64,000 nucleotides of DNA from Zarea fungicola (GCA_900169235.1 FWCC01000267.1:51988-115987); one strand, 5' to 3'; counted from the first letter of the stretch, positions 42,713 through 53,100 are shown. Notes: a model not told the origin generated them from the sequence alone. Numbers and translations: made by a program.

Positions 42713-43965
42713 TCAGCTCATAGCACTCTCTTCTAGAGATATTACTTCAACGTCCTTCTCGATGGATGAGTTGTCCAGAGCCTCCTATCGTCTGTAAGCA
42801 TAGGAAACCTTCAAACAATACGGCACCTCTATTACCTCCTTTTGGTTCGCCAATTCTATGGTAATGCCCCAGTTAATTGTGAATGCGAAGCCCCTACATT
42901 CGTATATACTTACCAGGGCGGCGGACAATGCGGCCTGTAGCGTATATTAGTTTATTGATAGATAATTAGAGTATTAGTACTTTACCTCCTGGGCCCTCTG
43001 CAGGTGCTATTGAATGTATGCACTGTCAGTGATATTAATAAGAATTATTTACGTTCCTTGACGTACCCGGATGTCAAGCTCGTACTCCTAGTACTTATTA
43101 GCATTTGCACTTTAAAGAATCAGGGAACAACGGCCTAATATAAGTATATCATTAGAGATATTAAATATACTCACCTCTGTGACCTCGATGTAGTGCTATA
43201 TAATGAATTAGATTAGCCAAGGTTAAGCGAAGTGGCGGGGTGTCCATTAGTAAAAGCTTACCGCCTCTTGTTGCTCGGCGTACTATTTGAAAGTGTTAGC
43301 TCTCTTGTCGGGTTATAGCCAACAATATTTTACTCACCTCATAGTCGGATCAGGGCTTTCTAAACTTAGTTAGCAACTAAAATAGATATTCTCCTGTAGG
43401 CCGAACAACGTACGACGTGGTGGTTTATCTGTTGTTGGACAGGTGCAATTAGCAACTCTCTTAATCGACCGGATACTAGTAATAAAGACAAACTTCAACA
43501 CGCCTCTATACTTCTATTAGCATTACTGATAATTATTGGATAAAATCAAGTGTTAAGGGAACATACAGGCAGGCGGGGTGCGGGCGCGGGCGCGGGCACG
43601 GGGTCCCGCTCTGGGGCAGCGAGGGTCCCCAGAACACTGGTGGTCGTACCGGACTTTGCAAAGGTATGCATCAATAGAAGTTCGAGGGACTTCTATGGAG
43701 TAGAGACTTACGAAATTGCGTCGCTGTTGACAGCGTATGGCGGAGGCGGCTGTGAAACCTGTAAAATTGTTAACTAGTGCGCAAGGACGAAGTGAGTATT
43801 GCTAGACAAACCTGGTCGTGCAACAGAGCTTATCCAAAGAATGCTTCGGCCTCATGGTAGAGGCTCACATAGGCAGCCAGGACTGCCGTATAATTTCTCT
43901 CTTTCTTCATTTTTTTTCTTTTTTCTCTTCGGGGCTGTCGCGGACGCGGACAGCGAGGAAGCGTT
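42713..43965 (-). pseudogene. Decayed gene built from 21-base microexons (coiled-coil protein)
   Basis: Reading the minus strand by splice sites gives a chain of small exons. From the 5' side: an exon of uncertain start ending at 43812 (EEKKEKKMKKERNYTAVL, then YHEAEAFFG, stop, ALLHDQ); 43758-43712 (VSQPPPPYAVNSDAI); 43636-43567 (VLGTLAAPERDPVPAPAPA); one or more unclear exons; 43359-43338; then 43282-43262 YAEQQEA, 43195-43175 HYIEVTE, 43087-43067 EYELDIR, 43006-42986 HLQRAQE, 42934-42914 AALSAAL, 42855-42836 (ELANQKE if one base is restored), and a final 24-codon exon 42784-42713 (EALDNSSIEKD..., stop TGA). Donors are GTAAGT/GTGAGT/GTACGT-like, with CTAAT/CTAAC branch words. Lesions: TAA at 43832-43830 where CAA is expected, a frame conflict in the 22-base exon, and a 20-base exon. 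The function is unknown. The heptad-sized exons suggest a coiled coil. The first exon is not determined. Confidence 0.65.
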
Positions 43966-44386
43966 GGGAGTACCATCATCTACTACTGATCATTAGCAAC
44001 AAATCCAAACGCTAAATATGTTAGAACAGTCGAGCCGGACTTGCCAGTGGTATAACGGTGATCATTTTCAGAAAAAGGTGGAAAGTAGTTGATGGTTGAT
44101 GGCAACAGCGTTTGCAGAGTTGAGGTGAGGAGAGGTGAGGTGAACTGACCCAAGACCAGTGCGAATGGCATAAACGGTACATGCCCACTTGTGGCAGAAA
44201 ATCGGCCATGTTTTCTCAGGTCTGATGAACCAGATGAGCGTATGCCACGTCACATATGCCTGCCTGGGTCGCTGTGCAGCCAAATAGCCAGCTCCGGCAC
44301 GTTCATAATAAAGGTTTTGCCCTGGGCAGGCCAAGTCGATAATTACAAAGATCGCGCACGTCGCCGCCCACGATACATCGTCCCAT
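43966..44386. other. Intergenic between microexon pseudogene and Cys-pair gene
   Basis: This may contain the first exon of the pseudogene. An ATG at 44064 on the minus strand is followed by a GCAAGT-type donor and a branch-like GCTAATGA before a CAG acceptor, but the frame does not join cleanly. Nothing else is seen. Confidence 0.35.
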
Positions 44387-46351
44387 CTACTCTACTTCGT
44401 TCCACAGCGCCTGCAAGCGAAGTATTTGAGCATCCCTACTCGGAGCACCTTGCATACTCGCTACCATATTATTTCTAGCCTGCGCAGCCATTGCACCACT
44501 CTCCGTGTCATGCCACCCAACCGAGCTGTTGCCATGTCGATGCCCATCCGTCATGCTGGATACAACCGCCAATGATTGCATGCCCCCATACGCAACAGAA
44601 GCCATGGCCTGGGCAGCTACATTCCGATCTGCAGCGTATTTAACAGCTTTTAGACGCCGCAGAGGTGGCATCGTCTCGCAATACACAGCTTCACGATTTT
44701 GCGCAATCTCACGAAACTCTGTGACGGCAGCGTCCAGTTCCTCTGACCCTGCTTCTGCCGTTGCGCAGACGGCCAGCCACAAAGTTCGCATGCGCGGCGA
44801 CCACATCTGGCATAGCTGGGCTTCCTCCGACTCTTCACCCTGCAGCGGTACAAGATCAGCCAATGGAGTCTTTGAAACCCAGTCAATCCAGCACTCTCCG
44901 CAGCATCGCGCCTCCGGGTATCCCCACCACGACCTCCCTGTGTATGCATCATTGCGCGGGCATACTGCAACAGGAGCATACTCTCTTACAAAACTTGAGA
45001 ATATAGACCAGTCGTCGTAATCGCGCGCCTGGTCCAGGTGACCAAGGTACTGCTTCCATCGCGGCGCCGTCTTATGAAGGCTACACAGCTTGGCATCCGC
45101 GGCCCTCCACGTTGTCCTCTCAAACTGGTTCTGGAGCCCAGGCACGGGCCAGAAGATACCCACGTAGCATGCATGGCATATGACGAAAGCTTCGCAGCCA
45201 CCAACCAGTGTCCAACCCTCGCCATAGGTGATGCCCTCTTGGGTACACGGCGGCGATGCAACAATGGCAGAGGCAGCCTCGGCAAAGATAGCAAAGTCCC
45301 CTTGGGCCTTTGATTCTTCGGCTGCCGTGATAAGAGGCACGTTCAGGCCAAAGTCGCACTTCCACCACTCGACAAGGAACAGCGGGTAATCAGAGCTACC
45401 GGGCAGCGGGCCGCGATGCTCCTGCTGGAACTCGTCGTCAAACAAGGTTAGACCCCAGTTATCCAGGTAGCAGTTTAGGCAGATTTGCATATTCCGCAAT
45501 TCGCTGTGCCGTGGATAATACCACTGCGTAGAACTCGCACCGACCATATCACCAGAGCAATTTTTCAGGGCGTGGCGCCACGACGCCGCGACGAGAAAGC
45601 TGTCCCAGTCGTCAGCCGTGCCGTATTCCCGGAGCGCTTGCCGCGTGTATGGGAAGCGGAGATCGCAGAACCAAATGTCGCTTTCCCAGTCGTCGGGGTA
45701 CGTCAGAAACTTGGCTTCAAAGTTGCCGCCGACGGCGTAGTCTAGGAAACAGGCCTCGCACATCATAAACTCCTGCGTCTCGTTTTCTCGATTGAGCATG
45801 CCATACCATGTCGCACTTTGTTCGCGCCGGGATCCCTGCATGCCAGCGCACGGCTTGACCTTGGCACGGCGCGATAGATGTGCGCGCAATAAGTCTGCAT
45901 TGCCCGTCTCCAGCGCAGCAGGCCAGAGGCTATCTTTAATGACGGGAAGGCAGAAGGAACAGGTGGTAGCCACAGACCCAGGCCAATGAATGATCGCAAA
46001 CTCTCCAGCGAGTTCTGTGCCCTGAATATGGTCCACGAAACACCGGGAACAGATGAGGTGTATTGGCTCACCTTTGGGCATATCTGTAAGGTGATACCAG
46101 TAGAGGTCGTAGTCAATCTGTCTTCCATCAGGGCACCGAGCCATAATGGGGATGTCCTCTGTGAGTATGTTTTCTTCCTCTTGCAACTGACTGTCAATGG
46201 GTTCTTCTGTTTCCGTAGCTTCCGGGGAATCACCAGATTGCTCTGAGGCGATGTCGACATGCTGAAGACCAGCTGAGAGCTCTTCCAGCTCCTCGGGGGG
46301 CAGAATCGGCGGCAAATCTGGCGAGGCCGCCTCATTCTTTCTGTTCGTCAT
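44387..46351 (-). CDS. Protein with repeated C-x2-C-[F/Y/W] modules, 654 residues (unknown function)
   Basis: A single frame from ATG 46351. After an acidic head (residues 1-70) the chain contains a module repeated about five times with diverged sequence. Each module carries a Cys-x2-Cys pair followed by an aromatic residue: ICSRCFVDHI (C101/C104), MMCEACFLDYAV (C198/C201), QICLNCYLDNWG (C291/C294), FVICHACYVGIFW (C392/C395) and RCCGECWIDWV (C484/C487). A further pair, TTCSFC, lies at 131-134. Between pairs, each unit has a Trp-Tyr or Trp-Thr motif and another isolated Cys, so a zinc-binding repeat is plausible. The C-terminal 130 residues are helical and Ala/Met-rich. No signal peptide or membrane helix is present. 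I cannot name the family. A 90-codon frame on the same strand stops 4 bases upstream of this ATG. Confidence 0.8.
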   Translation of the reverse strand: MTNRKNEAASPDLPPILPPEELEELSAGLQHVDIASEQSGDSPEATETEEPIDSQLQEEENILTEDIPIMARCPDGRQIDYDLYWYHLTDMPKGEPIHLICSRCFVDHIQGTELAGEFAIIHWPGSVATTCSFCLPVIKDSLWPAALETGNADLLRAHLSRRAKVKPCAGMQGSRREQSATWYGMLNRENETQEFMMCEACFLDYAVGGNFEAKFLTYPDDWESDIWFCDLRFPYTRQALREYGTADDWDSFLVAASWRHALKNCSGDMVGASSTQWYYPRHSELRNMQICLNCYLDNWGLTLFDDEFQQEHRGPLPGSSDYPLFLVEWWKCDFGLNVPLITAAEESKAQGDFAIFAEAASAIVASPPCTQEGITYGEGWTLVGGCEAFVICHACYVGIFWPVPGLQNQFERTTWRAADAKLCSLHKTAPRWKQYLGHLDQARDYDDWSIFSSFVREYAPVAVCPRNDAYTGRSWWGYPEARCCGECWIDWVSKTPLADLVPLQGEESEEAQLCQMWSPRMRTLWLAVCATAEAGSEELDAAVTEFREIAQNREAVYCETMPPLRRLKAVKYAADRNVAAQAMASVAYGGMQSLAVVSSMTDGHRHGNSSVGWHDTESGAMAAQARNNMVASMQGAPSRDAQILRLQALWNEVE

Positions 46352-46355
46352 ATCC

Positions 46356-46628
46356 TCACACCACTGAATAGGCGACCTTGAGATTTCTCTCCGGGTTTAA
46401 ATTGCTCTGTATTGTGTTCAAAAAGTCACTTCCGAGGCCATCCGGTCTTTGCGTAAATGCGTTGATTGAAGAAGCGACCAAAATCAGAGCCTTTTCGTTC
46501 TTTAACTTTACTTCTCCCTGCCGCAGTACTTTGTCCAGCAGAACACGGGGCGGCCCGGCTTTTTGGGAGGGGTTCGTCGCGGGCCTGTCTTCAACGACAT
46601 TCTTAGTAGACTTTGATCGTTCCGGCAT
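46356..46628 (-). CDS. Small ORF just upstream of the Cys-pair gene, 90 residues
   Basis: An open frame from ATG 46628 on the same strand as the Cys-pair gene. Its stop (46356) is four bases before that gene's ATG. Composition is protein-like (KLKNEKALILVASSINAFT, LGSDFLNTIQSNLNPERN), but I recognise no family. It may be an independent short gene, an upstream ORF in the leader of the 654-residue gene, or a broken N-terminal exon. A further open frame (46603-46797) overlaps its start in another frame and would continue upstream as RAKRKAKLKALSPILSF. This would fit a longer gene that has lost its frame. Confidence 0.35.
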   Translation of the reverse strand: MPERSKSTKNVVEDRPATNPSQKAGPPRVLLDKVLRQGEVKLKNEKALILVASSINAFTQRPDGLGSDFLNTIQSNLNPERNLKVAYSVV

Positions 46629-47142
46629 TTATTAGCCGGACAAGCATCAAGGCTGTGTCGAGCTTTGCGGGGCTACTTATCAGCCTTGGTGGGTTGCCTC
46701 GAGATATGTAGACAGTCTCGTCAAATGATAGAATCGGGGAAAGCGCCTTCAATTTCGCCTTGCGTTTTGCCCGAGTCACTTCTCTTGCCGCCAACACATG
46801 AATTGGGTCAGACCAATCAATACTGGCTTTTACCCGGGAAAAAAACGCGCGAAAGACGCACAGTTCATTCCGGTGCAGATTATATTTTCTATATATTCAA
46901 AGTCGTTTTTATATGCGTATTTTATATTCCTGACAGCGTCGAAACAGCCAGACACTGGTTGCACTGTGGTTTGCTACGAAACTTTCTTAAAAGAGGCAAC
47001 GTTCCGACCCCAATACTGCCAACCTCCATGAAATAAGGCCAGTGAGGATTGGAGAATTGTTGCATGATAAATTAAAGAATGTAAAATAGATGGCAAAATG
47101 CCACTGAAAGCATGAGAGGAAGAAATGTACATAAGAATCCCA
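46629..47142. other. Intergenic, 0.5 kb
   Basis: This stretch contains the 64-codon minus frame mentioned with the small ORF (46603-46797) and otherwise the 3' flank of the F-box gene. No other feature is seen. Confidence 0.45.
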
Positions 47143-48237
47143 TCATGTCAGCTTGTAAGTCTCAACGTTTACTGTATTCTCATCTACCCATTCATCAACC
47201 TCAGCCGTCAGGCCACGATTCTCTGACTTCCTCTTCTCTACATAATTTTCATCGGCGTCCCACGGCATCGACGGCGCCAATGACAGGCGACGGCCCGTGA
47301 TGGCATCAAATGCCTCTTGCGGCCGTCCGCGAGAAGCACGCGAAATGATTCTCACAATTCGCGGCCTGCGCAAAGCCCTGGCCAGCTTTACGGCCTGCAT
47401 CTCCATGTCCCTCCTCAGCTCCCAAAACCCTCGATTGCTGTCCCGACAGTCGCTCGGGTGCAAGAAATGCGGCGCATGGCGCACCTTGATGTCGAGGTCC
47501 AGGTTTACGATGACGTCCTCGAGGGCCATTGGCGGGAAGCCCTCGTCGGGACCTAGGACCTGCAGGATGGCCGGGCAAATCACCATGGCGCGCACACGCA
47601 GCCGGCGCAGGGCCCGCGGCACCCGACGATATACCTCGCAATGATGGAAGGGGCTGGCTGTCGCGCCGCGGGACGACGACGACGACCACCCGAGGGGGCT
47701 GAGGTAGCAGCCGCCCGCGTCAAAGTCGAGGCTCGTCAGGTTGCTCGTGCAAACGGCGCGCATCGTCGGCGCGCTGTCCAGGTAGCTCCGGTAGCAGACG
47801 CCGACGCGCTCGTCGTACCGCTCCGGCGCGGCTGTGAACCGGACCGTCTCGAGCCTCGCGAGCCGTGGCAGCAGCCGTGCAAGCAGGCCGAGGTCCCCGT
47901 TGAGCGCCGACGTCCAGTCATTCACCACGTCTAGGTTGACGGCGGAGAATTCGGGCAGAAGCCGCGGCGAGGTCCAGTCGTCGAAGCCGTGGAGCTTCGT
48001 CGTCATTGTGCGCACGTGTCGCAGCTGGGCGGCCACGCGCGGATATGTCCTCACGGCCTTGATGAATTGATGCAGAGACGCGGCTGAAAATTCGACATCA
48101 CGGAATAGGACGGGGTATGCGCATTCATACCACCGCTTCGCAATGTGTAGCCTGTGCAAGTCCTCGCGAAAGAAGGAGGAAGGAAGACATTCAAGGACTT
48201 GAACAAAGATTTCGGAGGGAAGTTTCTCAAATGACAT
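47143..48237 (-). CDS. F-box-like protein, 364 residues
   Basis: A single frame from ATG 48237. The N-terminus reads MSFEKLPSEIFVQVLECLPS and continues LHRLHIAKRWYECAYPVLFRDVEF, the LP-x-E-I ... W...PVLFR pattern of fungal F-box proteins (about residues 4-50). The remainder has LRR-like spacing of leucines (LLARLLPRLARLETVRF, NLTSLDFDAGG, LEDVIVNLDLDI) and would form the substrate-binding part. F-box proteins recruit targets to the SCF ubiquitin ligase through Skp1, in cytosol or nucleus. No target can be inferred. The C-terminal 60 residues are basic then acidic. F-box genes of this type are among the most variable between ascomycete species, in keeping with the accessory-looking neighbourhood. 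Confidence 0.82.
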   Translation of the reverse strand: MSFEKLPSEIFVQVLECLPSSFFREDLHRLHIAKRWYECAYPVLFRDVEFSAASLHQFIKAVRTYPRVAAQLRHVRTMTTKLHGFDDWTSPRLLPEFSAVNLDVVNDWTSALNGDLGLLARLLPRLARLETVRFTAAPERYDERVGVCYRSYLDSAPTMRAVCTSNLTSLDFDAGGCYLSPLGWSSSSSRGATASPFHHCEVYRRVPRALRRLRVRAMVICPAILQVLGPDEGFPPMALEDVIVNLDLDIKVRHAPHFLHPSDCRDSNRGFWELRRDMEMQAVKLARALRRPRIVRIISRASRGRPQEAFDAITGRRLSLAPSMPWDADENYVEKRKSENRGLTAEVDEWVDENTVNVETYKLT

Positions 48238-49147
48238 GATAAAGCGTGAAATCGCGAAAAATGGTTTGAATGATAGCTATGCATAAGGAAGAAAGTAGAA
48301 GAATTGTCGTTCTCTCAATGCAGCGTATAAGTATTCTGCTGGTTGAGCGGGGGAGAAAAGTAGGGTTTGCGCCGTTTCAGACTTACACGCCTGTACTGCT
48401 GATCTAGAACATTATCAACGGGAACTAACACGGGTTTTTGCCTGCAGTTTGCTCTTTTGACGGCTACATTATTGGAAGGGTTTGGTACTACGTGAGTGAT
48501 TGCGGGGCGAGGTAAGAGGTAAGAGGCAAGGGGGAAAAGTAAAAGCAAACAACACTATTCTGGTATCGACTCAGAGGAAAGTACGCTTGTTGGCGCGGTA
48601 CCATGACTAGCTGAGTCGAAGACTGTCCTGGCGTTGTGGCGGCAGGGTGCGGTGTAGGCCAACAACCGATCTGGCCCAATACATCTCGATTTTTCTTTGT
48701 AGACTTCAAGACCTTGTATGGTGGTATGCTGCTTTCCAGACTGACGAGGTTGTGGCTCCTATATCTCCAAGTTTGAGATGGGACTCAGTACTCTTGTGAA
48801 TCAGCGCTATAGAAAATGCAGCGAGGGTGGCATCAGAAGACTTGAAGCAAACAATTTTGGGGGCCAACTTTCGCTTAAATGAATGTCTGATTTTAACACT
48901 ACACGTGGGTTTTGGTTTCAATGCGCGTGGCGTGCGCCATCGGCTCAGCCAACAACATCCGGAGGGTTCCGACAGTGAACAGCCGTGATTGCTTTTTCCT
49001 TGCATAGGGAGTTGCGCGTATACCTTCTGCCTCACCACACACCCATGCAATCAAGGTTTGCTCTCTGGAGTCCATCCGACGGACCATGTCGGTCATGAAG
49101 GCGTTGCTTCTATTCCTAACCACGACTAGAAAGCCAATTCTAACTAA
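48238..49147. other. Intergenic, 0.9 kb
   Basis: F-box promoter on the left and 3' flank of the second 2EXR gene on the right. A 114-codon minus frame (48706-49050) has no recognised motif. Nothing else is supported. Confidence 0.5.
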
Positions 49148-50119
49148 CTACACGTCCCATTCCTCTTCCTCTGGCCAGGGTCCATACACTGGTGGATTGA
49201 GGGCGGATTTTAGTTCCTGGATCAGCCGTCGTGCGAGCCGTCGTTTTGCGAGGTATTGCGCCGGGTTATCCAACTCGTCGTCCGTGGTAGCCATGAGCGC
49301 CGCCTTTCGGCCGCCCCAGTCACGTTTCTTATGTTGTGGATCAAAATGCAACATCTTTTGATGAACAAGTTTTTCCACGCGAAGATAGTTGGTCGGCGAC
49401 AGCCACTCCTCTTCTGGGACAGTGTCGCTAGTTACCCGCAGATAGAATCGAAGAGGAGGATCTTCCGAATCCTCTGGGTTGTAAAACCTTTCAAACGCTC
49501 CAAACCAATCACTTAGCCAATGTGAGTAACACGCAGGGTAGTCTTCAGGGTAAGTGTGACCCTCGTTTATTCGAACGGTAAGGTCTCTCAACGAGTGAAG
49601 GTTTTCTTCAATCCAATCGTGACCTGTTACGTCTTCAAAGTTTCCGAGATAATTCTCCCCATTCCACATGGTCAGCACTAGATGCTGAGTGCGTAAAAAC
49701 CACGGGTGCTGAATAACGTCATAGATCCAACGGATATTGAATTTTACAGTATCAATTTCACTGCAATACCAGTATGGGAGGCCGCTTTTAGCTTTGCTAT
49801 TTCCTGCGAAAAAGAAATGTAGAAATGAGCGTGATTCCTTGCATGCCTGGTAGGCAGCAGTCGATTCGACTGCAAAAAAGAGGTGAGAGCCACCATCCTC
49901 GAGCTCTACATGGCCAAAGGAGGGGACAGATGGACTGCGGTGGCTGATGGACAGAGACGGGAGTCCATCTCGAGCGGCATCCTCTTGCTCCGCCTGTCGT
50001 CGTCGGTCTAATACAGTGGACGGATGTTCGGTCGTAAAGGTCAGGGTCATCGGACCAAGGGTAGCCAGCCATATTTTGCGGCGGAGTTCGCTAGGTAGGT
50101 GTAAAAAGACTCGAAACAT
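49148..50119 (-). CDS. Second 2EXR-domain protein, 323 residues
   Basis: A single frame from ATG 50119, starting directly with the family motif MFRVFLHLPSELRRKIWLAT. Other family-like features are the central YQACKESRSFL (compare CYESRQVMI in the first 2EXR gene), a strand DTVKFNIRWIYDV, and an LVLTMW segment. It differs from the 24.5 kb member in length and in nearly all residues outside the motif, so they are not a recent duplication. The C-terminus is acidic and Trp-rich (PWPEEEEWDV). The function of 2EXR proteins is not known to me. Confidence 0.84.
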   Translation of the reverse strand: MFRVFLHLPSELRRKIWLATLGPMTLTFTTEHPSTVLDRRRQAEQEDAARDGLPSLSISHRSPSVPSFGHVELEDGGSHLFFAVESTAAYQACKESRSFLHFFFAGNSKAKSGLPYWYCSEIDTVKFNIRWIYDVIQHPWFLRTQHLVLTMWNGENYLGNFEDVTGHDWIEENLHSLRDLTVRINEGHTYPEDYPACYSHWLSDWFGAFERFYNPEDSEDPPLRFYLRVTSDTVPEEEWLSPTNYLRVEKLVHQKMLHFDPQHKKRDWGGRKAALMATTDDELDNPAQYLAKRRLARRLIQELKSALNPPVYGPWPEEEEWDV

Positions 50120-53100
50120 GGTTGTCGCAGCGCGGCGGAGATTTTTGGCATGAAAATTTCGACGCTCATCCGGGAACGATTCTTAACATTTCATATGGCA
50201 GGTGGAATCCTCGAAAGTTTTCGCAATGCCAGTCAACAAAACGGTAGCTTGAGGAGAAAGGGTGTCACGCCTGTTATTCCAGGAACTAGTTTGCCGCACG
50301 TATTCATGGGGCGATTGAGGAAAAAGCCATCTGGTGGTGCCCGAGTGCCTTGGCAAGGCTGCAGGGGGTAGCTCTCCATCAGTGATCACTCATTCCATTG
50401 GAGACGTTGAGCGCAATGGATTTTGAAATTGGCGCAGTGCTTCCTCGCCAGCTTCCAGCAGCCGAGGATCAAGAACAACCGGATCGAGGAAATCATCAGA
50501 AATGTCTGGCTTCCCGGCTAGTCTCACTGAAACAGCAGCCGCATCAGTCCACCTTTGCCTATGACGCTGCAGGGCATGCCTCTGCCTGCAATCCCGTGGC
50601 AGCCTCTCTCAATTGTGCATATCTGGGGCTCGTGGAGCGCGACATTGTGTATGAATTTGGACACAGTCAACTTGTAATGGCAGGCCCGCAGCGAATGACA
50701 CAACTGCAGAGCTCGGAAATTGCGTCGCTGCTTTTAATAGCCTGGCAAGGCGGAATACTGGAATCTCAAGATCGTCAGCATCTAAGAAAGTGAGATGTAG
50801 GAGGAAGTTATATTGCATTCTTTGATTGATTTATTGAGCAGCGTTATGTAGTACATTATGAACAATCCAATAGGGTAAGTCGCGATGTAGAGTGGCTGGG
50901 CTTCAGGCTTCAGTTTGGGTACATAATTAGGCCCCTATTTCAAAACCTGTTCCCTGGAGGCAGTTGCCTGTATAAGAGAGGTGAGTGAGGATCTTTATAG
51001 GAGCAAATCTGGCTGGTTTTGTCTTGCTGGATTGATTCGGCGTCGGGCGTTTCGCTCGCTTCTAGCTCTTTATCGGCACAGTGCGCTGGCGAAGCCCCGT
51101 TGTTGAGCGTCTTCCAATACAGCAGCCGGCACTACACTGCATTGTAATTAGTTAGTGAAGTGGTAACCAGGCAACTGATGCCACTTGTGAGATCTTGTCA
51201 CTCCTATACCGCGCAGACTTCCTCGACCAAAAAAGTTTGAACAGCCGGAATTGGGCCATGTTGCTGCTCCCGTCCTATAAATTGGTAAATTGCCACACGT
51301 CTTTGTAGTTCCATTCGCCTACACGGATCGGTCCGTTGAGGGTTGTCGATTTTGGTGGGTGGCGAGTCCTCACAGGCTCACACGACAACGGGTGCTTGTC
51401 GCATCCACATCATTGTGGTTGCCTTGTTTTCTTTCCCATTTTCAATGCAATGGCACTTTCGCATATTGTCGGGAAGCCACAGAGTAGCTTTGTGCGGGAA
51501 TGAGCGGCCACCTGTCTCTGCCTCTGCAAAAGTACCGCGACGCAGCAATTGGAAACCTGGGTGTTCTCGATTCCGTCCTCCATATTACAGTAGCTTCCAT
51601 TCTTAGTGTCTGAAGCGAAGCTTACAGCGGACTTTGCTAGCGGACAATGGCAAGGCAATCTACCGCAGGCTTGCAAGTTTGGCGAAACAAAGGCCGTCCA
51701 AGTAGCACCCTCATCAACAAGACCTACTTGCACAGAATATAGTATCGCGTGATTCCAATTGGAAGTTTTCGAAACGGACGCAGCAGATTTGCCTGCAGCG
51801 TCTTGCTGGATTGCAACTCGATGCTCGGCAGCTCGGAAACGTGTCCGGTTTTACACTCGGAGTCCCGCATGTTTGTGCCCGTAACAGCGACCACGATTAA
51901 ATGACGCGGTGGATAAAGTTATGAGTCTGGATTACGCATTACCGTCTTTATGGTCTGGTGATATCGGCAGGAGGCGGTTGCCAACGCCGTCCTTACGGAG
52001 AGTTCTCGGAGAGTGCGCTCCAGCATGCCGCATGCCGAGGCGGGGCCATGATTGTCTGGACTCCTCCTCGGTCTGTAGGTATGTGTCTTTTCGCATGAAC
52101 GGAATTGAGGATTCTCCTATTGTATTTTCTGTCGACATTGACACCCTCAGGAATAAACAAGACCATTCATGAGATTCGCCACTGCGCTGTCTGGACTGTC
52201 TGGTTGCTGCCCAGTTGCTTTTAAACTTGTTTTCTGTCGTGGCATTCAAGAGCCCGAAGTGTCTTAGTCTAGGTAGCTCAGAGCTACCCCGCTCGATCGA
52301 TGAAGGCTCCAGACTTGTTGATCCATGGTGGCGCGCGGAGCTAATACTCTTCACCATGGAGGTGGCCAATGTAAGAGCACCGTGGCTCAGCTTGGCCATG
52401 CAGCACACATCCTTTATTACGTTAGTGAATTTGCCTTGCAGGAAAACTTACTTGCCTAGCACCGGGCTGAGGGGTTTGGCCAGCCACAAGGGTAGGGGGA
52501 CGCAACACTCCCAGTCAGTGGAGGGTTCTCCAACTTAGCCCGCCCAACCCGCAACGCCGAACTCCCGAGATAGTACCATCTATCCCACAAAACATACCTC
52601 AATACGGAGTGACGGCGTGTGCCAGCGTAGACTTGGGTTGCTTGGCCAAGTTGGTGGTTGCACCGGAGGTGACGCCTCGTCAACCCGCCGCCGCACCTTT
52701 TTGGCAAACTTGGTGATCCATTGTAAAACAAGTGGACATGCCGAGCAACCAGCGAGAAATGGAAAGGTTCTTACTGGACTTGGTCCGCAGTGCGCAACCC
52801 ATCCAGCCTCCCCCTCCCCCCTCATCCAGCCAAACAGAAGCTATAGCAACAGTTTGATGTTTTGAATGACGGCCTAACGGGAGAGGGGTAAAGGTGGGAA
52901 GCAAAAATAGGTCCAGACACGGCTTCTACCTCTGGAAGCCGCCGTGCAATGGTGTATCCTTGTGCTCGATATAAAGACGTGCTGGTGCTCGCTCAAACCT
53001 AAACCGAAAGTTTCCTCTCTCCCCTTCTCTTCATTCCATATCCAATCCTCTGACACATACAATCCTCTTTTACATACTCGTACCTAGTGCAGTCTATCCC

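Noticed and set aside
43550..43777. 75-codon plus frame with Gly/Ala/Arg repeats (GAGAGTGSRSG)
   Set aside because: It is the antisense of the Pro/Ala-rich exon of the microexon gene (PVPAPAPAPRLP) and is not supported by splice signals on the plus strand.
50398..50793. 131-codon plus frame in the 3 kb gap before formate dehydrogenase
   Set aside because: Composition is unlike the real genes here, it has no recognisable domain, and no splice-linked continuation is seen.
51932..52408. 158-codon minus frame
   Set aside because: Rich in Ser/Arg/His with no motif. Its length can arise by chance in GC-moderate DNA.
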